A stretch of DNA of 64,000 nucleotides from Pyrrhosoma nymphula (taxonomy: Eukaryota; Arthropoda; Insecta; Odonata; Coenagrionidae), in the NCBI GenBank assembly GCA_963573305.1, contig OY754331.1, positions 7,598,868 to 7,662,867 of the forward strand, read 5' to 3'. The notes beneath the pieces were generated by a model. That model did not search any database and was not told the DNA's origin. It saw nothing but the letters and a program-made list of their open reading frames with translations. This document shows, piece by piece, positions 13,136-26,507 of the stretch. A program made the position numbers and the translations under genes. Position 1 is the stretch's first letter. The number at the start of each line of letters is the position of its first letter.

Positions 13136-13505
13136 GGCTGATTCATTCAAGTATTCTACCAGATGATTGGTAGGTTCTTGGACAGTCCCCATTCTGCATC
13201 CCAACCTCATAGACATTGTCTCGCTTTCCCTCCTAAGGATGTGCCGTTAATAGATCCCTCTTAATTTCTTCATATCTTCTACATCCTCTAATTTCGTCCA
13301 GAATTCCTATCCTCTTCCTTCCTCTTCCACATTTCCCCAGTATTCTCCCCTCTATCACTCTTTTCAACATGCCCTCTCCTCTCAAAACCTCTTCCATCCA
13401 TCTCTTCTGCCTTCTCCTAACCTCCGCCACAAGCTTCCTCTCCTCTCCAACCATATCCAATACCTCCTCGTTCGTCTTCCTCGCCATCCAGATCACCCAC
13501 TCCAT
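13136..13505 (-). pseudogene. LINE (non-LTR retrotransposon) C-terminal tail fragment
   Basis: A minus-strand frame of about 90 codons (13505-13233) encodes a basic peptide: an ARKTNEEVL start, then a GEERKLVAEVRRRQKRWMEE helix, then LKRVIEGRILGKCGRGRKR. From family knowledge, this RRRQK-W-EHVLRG-LLK-VIEGR-GRGR-type ending is the C-terminal tail after the reverse transcriptase in a very common arthropod LINE group. The sequence then runs into a 3' untranslated part ending near a GAATGAAT-type tail at 13136-13150. There is no reverse transcriptase upstream, so this is a 5'-truncated copy. The tail peptide is intact here but cannot act alone. Confidence 0.65.
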
Positions 13506-16500
13506 CCTGATCGGAATCGGATTTGAATGAATCGGCTGATATAATAATATTGATGAAGCAGTGCTAATATTTCTGCCTGTTATGCCATACGTACAAATAT
13601 CGTAATATACGAAAATAAGTCTATCGTCTTTATTTTAAATTCATATTGCTATTTTCATAATGCTCTGCAGCCGAAGGTAAAAGAAGGCGTATGAAAATTG
13701 CTCTCGGAAATTCAGTTTGAATGGCGACCGTGAACTGAAATCTTGAAAACAATTCACGATTATCGTTTCAGGCCGATGCCAGTCGTGAACTAGGCTTGGC
13801 TTTATAGCACGGATTAAACCCTTGGGGAGCTCTAAGGCCCTGCCACGAAGCAATGCTTACGCCCAGGGTTCACATTCCCGACGGGCACTTGTCCTTTCTC
13901 ACCCTGGAGGCCATACGAGGCGCCACTCACTCTTCCACCCACTCCCCCCCGTACTCGCGATGCTAGTCCCCGCAGCAGTAACCGATGCGCGTTGCCTTGG
14001 CCTTTTGTTGGCCTTTCGGATAAACATCTTTTGGTACCTGACGAGATGAGGTTAGCGGAATATAAGGGGCGGTTTCTTTTATACGGGTGCTTCTAAAAAA
14101 TGGCAGCAACGACGTTACGGGAAGAGACCTGCGTTTTATGCGTATATTTATGGGGATGCAGATAGTGGGCTTTTTGCTCTCTCTTAAAATGTTGCCTCTG
14201 GCGTCGTCGCGGCATTCTTGTCAGCGTGCTTCTGAATACCGGTATTTTTGCCGAGGGAGTTTGAGCCTTCTTACCTTTCCTTACCTACTTGATTGGGGCC
14301 AGTGGCATATGGCGCAGGGTAGTCATGGGTTCTCTGCTCTGTTGAAATGCTGCATTTTGCTATTTTGCATTTGCATAGCTAAACTTAAAAAGAACAGGTG
14401 CTAAAAAGTTTGGATTACTCTCACGTTGTGGTGCACTGCGTCTACATTTGTGACCTTGAGTGACCCAATGAATATGCATTCAAAATAATAATCAACATCA
14501 TATTACAACCATTACTATGATAGATTCTCCTCCTCCACGTGGCCCATTTAGCATCTTTTTGGGTTCTTCGTAATTTTTTTCCCATTTCTACATCTTCCTC
14601 TTTCTTCTACTGCTACTTTTTTCTTTCGTTTATTTTCTTTTGTATTGCTCAGTAGCCCCAAAAATTGTTTATATGTTGACAAATGCATTATCCAACTTTT
14701 CTGTGGTATTTATGTGTCCGCATACCTTCATGCCGTATCAATTCCATCTCTATTAATATTTTCATCCCTTTAACATCAAATGAACACGTATCAGAAAATC
14801 GAACCAGGTGTTGCATGGCTTCGTGAGAGTGCATAGTAACTAAAGGCTAGGTATTTGGCTAGAAATTATGAGGGGACAACAATAAACCTCTCGAGTATTT
14901 TTGTGTTATTTTATTCTGACTAGCAACGATACGTAAGGTCCATCGGGACAGTAATGGCTTCTTCTTAATTCACCTACGATATAAATAATGTTAAATGAAG
15001 TTTTATAAACGGAGTTAAAGATACGAGAGAATGCTCAAGAGGTTGGTATCGTTGAAATATTTGCCATCTCTATTCCGTATTTGTTTATTACTTCATTATT
15101 TATCTCCTCTTTTAACTGATCTAGGATTCCTTTGCTGGAATTGATACAGTACATCATTCATTTGTATCGTGGTCTGATTGTGAGTTAGTTGGGCTGAGAA
15201 ATTTTCCTTTCAAACTTTTATTCTGTGTTATTAATATTTTCCTCAATGAATCATGTAAAAAGTGCGCTAGAAACAGAAATTTTAGTCCGTTATAAATAAT
15301 ATGACTGCATTTTACTTCCCTTGATAAATCTAGTAATTATTTTCATGAAATATTTATCGCTGATATTCATATTCACTAAACCTCTTGCCTTTACGTTCAT
15401 CGTTGCTGAGGGATCTTGGCATCTATGCCTATCATCTCTATCATATCAGGCTATGAAATTGAATTATTCTGGTTTTAAATTTTTAAATTAGCCTGCTCGT
15501 AATTTGATGCTCATGGGCTCATTCATGTCGTCGCCATATTTAATATGAACTAGTTCCTTCTGCTTTTCTTGATCGAATCGGTATACTTTTAACTATAGGT
15601 CAACTTTTTCATCTATTTCTCCTTATTAGTGCGTGATTACTCCAAGACCACCTTATGACTTTATCTTCACCAAATGGGAATAGCTTAATAGGTATGCATG
15701 TATGTAGTCTACATTCTTTGACCTTCGCGATCACTCGGCTAGCGTTAAGCATTTGCATAAATTGGCTGAACAGCGGGCGTTGCAATAATGCAATCAATAA
15801 ATTTCGATTCGATATCGTGAGAATCGGAACCAGATCTGGATTTATATGCTGATTAATATAAAATATCTATTTCTCATCAGGCTTGTGTAGATGAATTTTC
15901 GTTGAAATAACTCTTATGTAAAATTAGAAGTAGTATTAAAATAATATATGCCAATGAAACGCGTTGCGAATTTAGCTATTTTTTTCCTTTCTAATTAGAT
16001 ATTTATACTGGTTGAAGGGGCATTAATTTATTTTGTTAGTTACCCAAGGGGTTTGTATTTACATACATTCCAAAGCGCATCAAACGCTTAGGTTTTAGAT
16101 TTTCGTTAATTCATGGCTTTAATGGATGACGTGCATAGCTTTCTTTATAGTTATTTTATCTAGCTGACATTGACTTTTTGTGCAGGCCGATATTATTACA
16201 GTTTTTCAAGAAGAAAGTTGTCAGTTCTTAAATGAGCTATAGTACAAAAAACTTCATTCCTAATAGCTTCTGAGGTGGCTACTGTGAGGAACCTCACGTC
16301 ATATCTTTCACACTAATCAAATGGGATATTTATCTGTTCCTTTGGCTTTCATTTATCGCATTTTTCGCAAATGACACTTCTTTTACGAATTGTGCTTATT
16401 GACTTCATTCAATTTCTAATATCTATTTCGCTGCTTGCGCTATATATTACCGTATATCTCCCCAAATTATCCTATCAAACTCGTCGTACATTTGTTAAGA

Positions 16501-17380
16501 ACCTATCAAAGTTCTGTGATGGAATGAAATTTATTATTATGTTTTTGGAATACTAGATATATCATTCATTTCATGTTATAGTGATGCGCAGTAAGGCTTT
16601 TCAAAAAGGTTTTAAAAAACTGATTTGTAAATTATTTTAGATATTTTTCATATTTCACGTAATTCCACAACATTTTCAAATTTTAAGATCTATTGACGTT
16701 TATGTTAGAATAACAAAATACCATACAGCCATTTAATACTATTGTTTCCCATTGATCATGAAATATGAATACCGTAGGTATTTAGAATCAGCCAACTCTT
16801 AGGAATCTGTACCAAGATTGTTAAAGTTTTAAAGAGTCAGAATACCCTAAATAATAAAGTTACGCTAGAGGTTTCTGACGTGACTTTATATATACATCTT
16901 GCTACTATTCATCTTATAAATAAAACGGCTGTACTTTGTATTTTCTGTCAATTTTAATTTCCTTTATTTTATACAAAAATGTATTTTGGAAATAAAAAGT
17001 GTAACCTTTTTATTAAAAAATATAGTTAAGGTTATAATCCGCCAATGAACCGGGCTCACTGAATGCTGTATTCAAGAGGAAGATTCATTTCCTAGCCCAC
17101 GTAAAAATATTCATCTCAACATTCTTGCTATGGATTAGATAAACGGCGAAACCCCGATGGGCTCTGCCCATTTGGTCTTTTTGGGAGCATTTCGCATTCG
17201 GGGCATCGGTGACATCGGATGATTCGACGAGAGTTGTTTCATTCCAATTCTGACGGGAGCATCGCATCGGGTGACTTAACCCCCGAGCAGCGGATTCCAT
17301 TAACGAATCCTGTGCGTTGGCGGAGGTCTTTTCAGCCGTTTTTTTTTAATTTTTAACCCTCTCCCATCTCGCCAGACTAT
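13506..17380. other. Non-coding stretch, no supported gene
   Basis: Mostly AT-rich. The segment at about 13810-14000 is GC-richer and pyrimidine-rich. Several frames of 60-105 codons are open but none shows a domain, signal peptide or conserved motif. Nothing is supportable as a gene. Confidence 0.5.
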
Positions 17381-17960
17381 CACGATCAATTTAGGACGGG
17401 TCGCCGACGGGAGGCGGAGGAGGAGGGAGAGAGGGAAGCAACGGCGGTGGTAAGAGGCAGCGAGAGTCCATTCGGGGCACGTACTGCACCTGCGGAGGTA
17501 ATGGCGCGAGGGGTGGGTGCGGGAGGACGTGGGCGGTGTGGTGCAGCAGCGCCTCCGTGCAACCGCACTCGGATCCCTCTTCCGTCGTGTTGCGTCGCTT
17601 TCCCGAAGCGATCCTCGGTTCGGCCATCAACCGTCGAGACATCGTATTGCGCCATTTTCACGCCAACATCCTTCCTAGGGCGAACGCGGAATCGTTTGGC
17701 GGCGGGAGGGAGGGAAAGAGGAGGAGGCTTGCTGGAGCGATTTTATTTCTTCTCGCGTGTGCGGGTCTGACGGCGAGAGACATGTAATGCGACACCGACT
17801 CTGACTGAGGTTTACGCCGCTGGACAATTTCAAACTCTCTTCTCTTCCCTTCACTTCCTTCCTCCGAGAGCACTTCCCTTTTGCTCGTGCGTGTAATTGA
17901 TTCGATGGCACGTTCGTTCGCTTGATGGAAAGACGTCGCGTTTCCTGTTTTTCCATTAAC
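17381..17960. other. CpG-dense GC-rich island, no confirmed gene
   Basis: Composition jumps to GC-rich with frequent CG dinucleotides. A purine-rich start (GGAGGCGGAGGAGGAGGGAG at about 17410) is followed by a CG-rich core to about 17700. Frames overlap on both strands with low-complexity Arg/Gly/Pro/Ser peptides, as expected from composition alone. It could be a promoter or first exon of a host gene. No splice-supported coding frame can be seen. Confidence 0.4.
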
Positions 17961-19910
17961 CGGAGGAAGTTAACGTGAGGACTCTCACGTGTCAAGCTTT
18001 GGCTTCACATGTCTAATAAGAGACTCTTGTAGGTAATGAAATCTCGTCAGTGATAAAAACAAATACCCTAACTTTACTTACTTAGATTGGTTTCATTCAC
18101 GCAATTTGATAGTTCGGCCAACTCTTCATTGAAATCACTTTTGAAAGCAAACTATATGAACCAAAGAAAATAATTATAGCCGGTAAAAGTAGAAATCCCG
18201 TGAGTTGAATCGAATTCCACACATGACTTTCTACCTGTACCATGGAAATAAATGTTTTAATCCTTGATTTCCCATAATTCTCTTTACTTAAACGTGCTTA
18301 TGAAATCATTCGCCTATTATGAAATAGCGATCCCCAAAATAGAGAAATAGATGTAAGGTGATTCTGATTTTATGAATGCACGGATATGTCTCTTAGTTAT
18401 GAGATTACCTCTCAATTTATTTTATGACTCATAAATGCTGTAACTTTGGAAGCTAATTGAAAAAGAAGTTAAGGTATAGGTTTCACAAATTGTGAACAAG
18501 AAATGCCATTCATTTCGTGGATTTCGAAAATTGTGTTTAATTACTGTTCTTTGGGCTGAAAAGAGGGGTTTACTACTATATATTTTTGTGCAGTTGGATT
18601 TGAGTTTACTAATGCTATTTATTCTGCAGAGACATTAATGTGATTCCGTTCCTTCATAATTGGGCCTTATGAACGCATTCAGGTAGCCAATGTGGGTGCG
18701 TATTAATAATATTGTTTGATACGTATTGATAATAGTAGTATTAATAATATTTATTAGGCAATATAGACTTCTTGGTTTAATAAATACCTATAAGCCCGGT
18801 TATATATTGTCTCTGTGGCGACCAAATATACTTGCCAAGGAGGTTATTTATATACAAAAAGAAACATGTTAGATAGCAAAAAAGTTAACAAAGAGTCTGC
18901 TGCAGCAAATACCTTCTAATAAAATAAGTTGTTTAAAGTGGAGTTCTTTTTGCATAAACGAGCTCTAGGTTTGGCTAACGTCAACCGAAAGATGATGTGT
19001 CCTTTACGTTAACTTGATGTTAACTGCGACTTTAGGATTTCTGTATTATACTCTAATACTGGTTATTTGATAAGGGCATTATCGATAGGAGAATGTATTG
19101 CCATCGGTTTCCACACGTAGAAACTACTTGCTTATTTTAGTAGCTATTTGGAAAAATATTAAACCAGCGACTATAAAAGAGACACTTATTTTTACTCTGA
19201 CCGTTTAATTTGTGCCATGAGACAGTAAACATTTACAAGTGAGCCATTCCAATCTGTGGTGATTTAATCATGTTACTTTAGCTCAACAGTAATCATTGAA
19301 TTGGGACTTTCTATTCCGATTGGCATATATAAAGTTAGGATAATCTAGTCGCGAGAAAAAGTGTAGATATATTTTTTTTATTATTATAAAATATAAGGCC
19401 TGAATTTTTACTTACTCAGATTCTGTTAATGAAAATGGGGTGAGGGCAATGACACAGATATTATAGGCTGATAAAAAAACAGAAAAAAGCGTTATCGCTG
19501 GCTGAAGTGCGCTTTCGTGCGTGAATAATTCTCGGGAACGATTGGGAGGAAGGCTCCTCTGCACGGCTTGCATGTATATACATACATATATTTTAAAATT
19601 GCCTTTGCTCGCTCTACTTTGAAGAAGGGAATTGGAAAAGCACGTGTCCTCTGCTGCCGCGGCCAAGTGCGTCCTTGGATTCGCGTATCTGGCCTCCCCT
19701 TGGAATTAGATTCCGTTTCCAGTCCTTTAAAGATGTTTCGTTCACAAGAAGGAGTTTGTTCAAATTTCTATGAGGGCCGTTTGAAATATTTTAGTTCATG
19801 CCTTGATTTGAAAGCATTACGAGAAGGTTTGTCTTCTGTTATAAGCCCGTGAATAAATAAAGTGTTCTCGAGAATAATTACATGCTTTATATTTTGTGTC
19901 ATGCGGTGTA
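17961..19910. other. Non-coding stretch, no supported gene
   Basis: AT-rich with short ATTAATAAT-type repeats near 18700-18770. No domain-bearing frame. Confidence 0.5.
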
Positions 19911-20115
19911 CGGAAAGGAAGACAAACGAAGAAGTGCTCGTTGCATTGAGGGTGAGCAAAGGAAACTGCTGGAGGAGATTAGGAGGATGCAGAGCAGGTA
20001 GTTAGAAAAGGTAATGAGAGGCAAAAGGATTCTGAAGGCCGTGACAGAGGGAATGATGTTTGGTAAGCGGGCAAGGGAGAGGAAGAGAGGAAGAGGTTTG
20101 ACGTGGAACTTGCGC
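19911..20115 (+). pseudogene. LINE C-terminal tail fragment, second decayed copy
   Basis: On the plus strand one frame reads RKTNEEVL. A neighbouring frame then continues with EGEQRKLLEEIRRMQ, a stop codon, and LEKVMRGKRILKAVTEGM-FGKRARERKRGRG. These blocks match, in the same order, the tail peptide seen on the minus strand at 13233-13505. At least one frameshift and one stop separate the blocks. It is a second, older copy of the same LINE family in the opposite orientation. Confidence 0.55.
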
Positions 20116-23100
20116 TGAGATGAAGAATGAGACACTGTAATGAGTTCCGATCCTGCGCCTGTATAAATCTAGATTTCTATTTAGACGATAAATCTTGGTG
20201 TTCTTCCATGTACAAGTAACTTAACCGGAAGTTTAACCTAATTATAATATTAGAATGATGATGAAAACTGAATGATCATGAAAAGTACACTTTATAGAAA
20301 GAATATCTGTTAAACGCCATTAAAATCTGGGCTCTTTCTATGGTCACATATTCATTTGGTTAAGTGGACAAAAGAAGATGAAGTAGATCTGGATAAGGAA
20401 AAAGTCGAACAAACATTACCTAATACCGAGGCCATCCACCGCTATGGCGGCCCCAATGGGCAAATCCCCCCCCCAAACCCGGCGTATTTCTTTGTCAATT
20501 TACCTTAAATTATAAGTCTAAGTTCCTGTTACTTTTTGTTATTGAAGTTTTGGTTATGTTACTTTATAATCCAGTTAAATTTTATGTGAAAATAAAACGG
20601 TTTTTTTAAATCACCAGCTAAATGCGAATGTAAATCAAAATAATTTTGGAATGAGTCGAAACTTGGTGGTAATCTAAAAGGGAAACATGGATTAGCTAAA
20701 AAAATGCTCTTCTTAAAAAGGCAAACGTTTGCTTCCAAACCACTTATAACACACCATTTTGCGCATAGTTTGTTACGAATTTCCGGGACGAGACCCACGA
20801 ACCTCCCTTTTCCATGGGGGTATTCCGTACCCCAAGATCCACTGATCCTCCCCCCCCGAACCTCTGGTCTGAAGCCTCCCCTGATCCACCGAAAGGAACA
20901 CTTGAACGAATTACTCTTCCAAGTTCAAAAGGAGGCAGGGTTGTCACTATCATCGAAAGGCTACATCGTTAAGAAATTATTTAAAAAATATTTCAATCAA
21001 AAATTGGAATAAACTGCACTCTACAAAGTCATTGCCAACGCTGATAATAATTTCACCCTTCTAAAGTTGAAACATAATAGATCTTCAGTGTAGCTCGAAG
21101 AACCTGTCACAACGGTTGGAGGCCTGGTGGGCTCATGGAAAAGAACAACTCTCCGCTGGGGACATCCCCATGGTTTGAGCCAAGAACGTGTGGCCATGGA
21201 AGCGTCAAACTACTGGCTGAGTAACAGGAGTCGTTTCCCAGAAACGGAGGGCTTAATTTAATTTTTTAAAGAGGGGACTTAATTTCACATTTTATTATTT
21301 ATATGCAGAGTAGCTTTCTGAAAAATAGTACTCCATATAAGGAATGCTAACTAATACTAATGCAATTTTTTAGTTGATGTTAGCTGGGAATTATCCTGGG
21401 ACATATCTCTCACTATTCATTACTAGGGACCTGCAAAAGGTGAGGTTATTTTTGGTGAAAAGTGGGGTAATTTTCCTCCAAAACTTGTTTTTTTTCTATG
21501 AAAGGGATGTATTTTACATCATACTGGTAAATGTAAGGAATGACTTATCGATATTGCCGTTAAAAGAACTAGAACAGAAGAAGTATTTTAGTCTATTAAC
21601 TATTTTAGGTTCCTGTAATTGTTACTAGAGCGTGAGGTTATAGGTGGTCTAGGATGAGATAATGGTAGAAAGTACAGTCTTAGACACCTTTAAAACCGCT
21701 AGAATGTTATGAAATGATACAGTACGCAGTCCCAATATGTTAGGGGAACTGGAATAGACATGATAGAGATTGGTAAAACGGTTTCTCAAAACCCTCAAAT
21801 AGGCTCAGCTATAATACAGCAGACAATTTTCTAACTTTCAAAAGAAAATAATGGTCAAAATAGCTAAATTACTCTTTATCAAGTTCGTTCTATGGTAGTT
21901 ACTTTATTATATGGTGAAAAGAACCTCTCTGAATCTATGTCAGAGAAAGTTTACCAAATTATTTCAAAACAACCCACAAAAACGTCCATGTCTAATGTCT
22001 CTTCACTGTGGGGCCTTAATTGTCGATTTAATCTACTGTAATCAGGCCTCAACATCTTCTAATTTACCTTCGCACACTTAATTCGTTTTTTAAAAGAAAC
22101 CCTGGTAGTTTCCAGAAGTAGATAATGAATGTGATTCAATGAGCTACACCTCAGTGAAAGTCCAGCTCCAATGTGATTATTTCAATGTTTGCAGTATAAT
22201 ATTTCAGTCTTCTTGTATTAATGGTCTCTCAACCTTTACCCTTTTTTTACACGATGCTAATGGATAGACAAAAGAAAATAAATCATGTTGAGGAAAATGT
22301 TTCTACCAAATCTCAAGTAAGGAAATGTATTCAGTGACGTGATATAGTTAGCTTTAAAATACTCTTGCGGCGTAAAGGCGAGAAAAACGATGTCCAAGAT
22401 CCAAAGAAGTAAGGTGTTGAAGCATGTTCACGATTATTACGGAAGCATTTAGATATATTAAACGTGATAATTCAACCGAGGAGACATTTAGAGGACCTCG
22501 TACAGGAAAATTTGAAGGTCTCTCAAATATTCGTTATTTTGTGATTGCAAAACGAAGGGAGGGCTTTCCTTTCATTCAAGAAGATGTAATTAAGAAATAT
22601 GTGGATGTGAGAAGGGAATTTAGATTCAAATCATAGTCAGTTAATTCATAGAAAGAATCGGTTGGCGTAGAGGGATTTTGCGAAGAAATAGCCTTTTTTA
22701 TTTGTCAAATTTAAGAACAGTATCTTGTCTTGTAATTATGAAGAGAATTTACGTTATAAACTTACGTCAAAAGCATGAATACATTCTTGAGCAGATGAGA
22801 CTGCCAGGGAAACTTCAGTTTGCTTTGTTATGCCAGCAAACGTCACCGTAAACACTAAATACGCTTAAACAGTTTCGTTCAGAATCAGTTACACGAGAAT
22901 GAGAAACTAGAAACACCACAACACATCGTACTTGACGCCTTCAAGGTTTACCCGAAAATAAATGCGAAGAATGGAATGGCTGAAATGCGTGTTGGCCTAG
23001 ATTAGAGCCTAGCTATATTGTCGGAGCAATGACATCAATATTGTCATGTATGTCTTGATTAAAGAAGGGTGAGATATTGTGATTAAAACGTCTTTCAAAG

Positions 23101-24381
23101 ATTTAAAAATACCTTCGGTCAATGTGTTAGGGAAGGAGATTAAACAAAGAAAAAAGAGCTTGGAACTTAATCAACGCAGTCTATTGTGCATCTAATTGAG
23201 TAATGCTGTACATCCAACAGCAGAATGGACAGTAGTGAAGACCGTGTTTTAGGATGACTAGTGTGACTCGAACATAAAACGTTTTTTTAAGGATGACAGG
23301 CTGTGACTCGAGCATAAATCCTGGAAAGAGAAAGGAAGTCCCATTACGTATGGGCTCCGTTTCCCTCATTTTATTCTCGCACCGAATCATCCTCCTTTTG
23401 AGTCGAAAGGAAGAATTCTGTGCACCATGCTCTTTAGAAGGCTTGAAGGAATCAATATTGAAATGGTCTGTGATTTTTTTGTTTTCTCATAATACACGAA
23501 TATTTGGTCGAATGAGTTAGAAATATAAAGCTTAATTTTTGACGTCTGTCACTGCAATGGGACGAGCTACATAGCAGTTCATAGCAGTTGATACGTATAC
23601 CTTATACTAACTACATTTAACTCGAGATGTCGGGAAAGTTTTAACAGCGCGTTTCGCGGCAAAAGTTGCGATTCAAACATAGTTGGATCAATAAACGCTC
23701 CTATGTTCCCGATACCCAATAAACCCATTGGAGAAGTCCATCTGAACAGTTAGAATAAAATAAATATAGGGCTAGAACGTTGATGCGAATGATAGGTTGG
23801 ACTTTTTGAAGTTGGAAACGAACGTATCCAAACTAAGAGACCCTAGTAGTCACTCGCGGAGACTACTACGTGTGTGTGGAGCTGGATTGTTGGAAATAGA
23901 CTTCCACTGGGGAGTGTCGTATACGCAACTGTCACTATGCTTCACAACCACTATTCACACACGGGACTGACTTATTTTTAATCTATTAGCAAAAATAAAT
24001 AATAGCGGGATAGGGTCTGACGTGTGACATATAGGAAGAGAACTAAAAGAAGCAGGAGGAACGAAAGGAGAAAAAGGATCACAGTCACAAATTCGGACTG
24101 AGAAGGAAGGGAGATGAGTGCGTTCACTGACTCGAACGCGGCGCGTTGACTGCTGGCCCCGTGGTGCACGGGATGAAAGTCATAGGCTTTCCTTCCTCCG
24201 TCCCATCCCCTTCATCGCTTGCACGACGTTTTTTTAGGTTTCGTTTGTGCACCTGCTCGCAGTTTGGCTAACCCGGGAGTGGTCGCTAAGCAACCTATCA
24301 CGCTAGCGGTCGCGTGTGAGACTTTTTCTCTCACTCAGAACTATCATTGATTGTCTGTCATAGAGTGTTTATTGGCAATCT
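20116..24381. other. Non-coding stretch, no supported gene
   Basis: AT-rich apart from short C runs near 20468 and 20850. Frames of 60-100 codons lack domains. At about 24282-24330 the sequence contains GTGGTCGC and GTGTGAGACTTTTTCTC, which match the terminal inverted repeat of the MITE at 45321-45544. A fragment of that family may lie just left of the Helitron array. Confidence 0.5.
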
Positions 24382-26315
24382 TCTTTATATATATAAAAGT
24401 CAATGTATGTATGTATGTATGTTCCACATCTCCTCCTAAACCACAGGACAGATTTTGATGAAATTTGGAACACATGTTTGTTACTGGTAGACAACAAACA
24501 CTGTAGGGTTCAATTAACCGAAACCCTATTTTTTCAGGGTTAAGGGTGTGATCCTTACTAATATGTATAAAAATGTAATGGTCCCTGTCTGTCTGTTGCT
24601 CCATCACGCAAAAATTACTGGACCGATTGAGCTAAAATTTGGCATGCAGATTGAAGACATATCTGGTTGTAACATATGCTATATCAAAAAGCCCTCAGGG
24701 CCCCCAAAGACCCCCTGAAGGTCCCCCCTGGTGGTCAATGGCAAGCATTGGGTTCGGTGCAGTGGTTTAATGTTTTACTTTTTAAAAGTACTTTCACTCA
24801 AGATATAGGGCTGGAATTTTTTTATCGGATGGCTGAATAAATATAATTTCTAATTTTATCAATCGATTTTCTTCTACGCTCCGTATTTTTCTGCTATTCA
24901 TGTTTTCAGTTGAAAAATATCACATTTTTATCTGAAATCAACAATAACATATTTCCTTGACAACCATAGATTTGATTTTCAAAGGATATACACGCCTCTT
25001 AACTATTAAATATCACGTTTTCCTACAGGCCCATGATAGCATGTAGAAAGCAAATCTGAATAAAGAGGGCCCAGAGTCCCAAGAACCCCATGATAGATTG
25101 ATTCGGGAGGTAATCGATACGATTCAATACGTATTTACAACAAGTATACTCTTCAACGTCTGTTCTCAAAGTGGCTCTCATAGGAGACCTGCATGTATAT
25201 TAGAGAGCACTTATGTAGTAAACGTTACACAAAGGAATTAATAGGATACACACTTAATTAAATGTGCAAGAATATTTACGTGCAGCGAATATCAATGGTA
25301 ATAATGCCTCTGTTGCTACAACAAACACGGCGTTGTTTATTATCATTTAATACCCAGATGTATTAAACGTAGTGAAACCGTCGGCCTCTCATTGCGATTG
25401 CGAATTGTTTTTTAGACCAATTCCCACATCATTAACGTCACGAGTTATTTATATGTTTAAAAGTGTTAAAGTGCAGTTAACTTAGGTACATTCCCTCAAT
25501 CATCGAGTTGCCTATTCTAGACTCTCACTTGCCGCTGTGTTTCCGTTCCTTGGACTTAAAAATATATCCATCAACATGCCTAATAGAAAAGAGTAACCTT
25601 TCGAAAAAATCTTCTAATGCAAAATGAATGTCTAATTTGCGAGAAAATGAGCCCTTGAAATAAAAACGACAAAGGTTAGACTTGGATGGTCAAAGGCATG
25701 CCCACCAGCGATCTCATGAGAATCTCCCCGTGGTGTTTCTCGGGTTACGCTAATATCCGCACAAATTTCATCCTCACCCAACGTACGGACGGGTAACCAG
25801 CTATAAACCTGGTTCAAATACAGACCCATCTGTTTAGAACCTTCAATCTGTTTTAAGATGGCGGGAATTATAATATAATTAATAAATCTCAAGTAAATTA
25901 ATAACTAAACGCACATATCAACGTTGAATAGTGCAACTGAAATAATTCATTGAATGCAAATATATGTATGTACACAAGGGAATCGATTAAGCTGTTAATC
26001 ACTCAGAAGACTGCTCAAGAGAACTGTAGGGACGAGGTGACCATCTATCAACCTTTTCTATTTAAGTAGTAATGAGTCTGAATGGCCGATTTTTGGGTTT
26101 CCTTTGCATGAAAGTGGACCAACAGTCACTCATCTCTCCGTGCACCTGGAAAACGGTCAGCGTGTCTACTACAACGAACACAACATACAAGATAGGTTAC
26201 GAACTCCTCAAATGACCACGCATACTGTTTTTCTTCGGGCTTTTGTGGTTTTATTATAAAAAATAAGTTTAATGTTTTTCACACCCGTTGAATTTCAACG
26301 GGTATCTTCCGCTCG
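24382..26315 (+). mobile_element. Helitron-like element, copy 1 (non-autonomous)
   Basis: It starts TC-TTTATATATATAAAAG followed by a (TATG)n run. It ends in a perfect hairpin (ACCCGTTGA-ATT-TCAACGGGT, 26283-26303), then 12 nt, with CTCG last and T as the next host base. These are Helitron hallmarks: 5' TC, a 3' hairpin about 10-12 nt before a CTRR-type end, and A|T insertion without target duplication. CTCG departs from canonical CTRR. Copy 1 is 1,934 bp and lacks about 300 bp present in copies 2 and 3. The only coding trace is the start of a Rep/helicase-like frame at 25576. Confidence 0.75.
25576..25754 (+). pseudogene. Decayed start of a Helitron Rep/helicase-like frame, copy 1
   Basis: It is homologous to the frames at 27700 and 44240, but a 1-bp deletion early on turns MPNRKK into MPNRKE followed by a stop. 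It lies about 1.2 kb inside the element, preceded by a conserved AT-rich leader. It is non-functional. Confidence 0.4.
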
Positions 26316-26507
26316 TATTACACTATATTTAGATTTAATTTATTTCTCAAGAAGTTCATTTGAAACAATGATTTCCACAGATACACAATTACTGATTCAA
26401 TTACGTAATTATTACTATTTTTACTGGCGATGTAATCATTGGGTAGATATAAATGAAGAAAATTACCATTCTCAAGAAGAAATATTTATTTATGAGGACA
26501 TGCATTA
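26316..26507. other. 192-bp unique spacer between Helitron copies 1 and 2
   Basis: AT-rich sequence shared by neither Helitron. A plus-strand frame starting in the end of copy 1 crosses it and runs into the start of copy 2 (26272-26673), which shows the frame is accidental. The spacer presumably represents host DNA between two insertions. Confidence 0.5.

Noticed and set aside
20704..21012. Plus frame of 102 codons as a possible exon
   Set aside because: No recognisable domain, crosses C runs, and no consistent splice or flanking support.
24344..24607. Minus-strand frames beginning MMEQQT-RDHYIF in all three Helitron copies (also 26486-26737 and 28689-28913)
   Set aside because: They are repeated because the Helitron 5' end is repeated. 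They read through the terminal (TATG)n and AT runs and show no protein domain.
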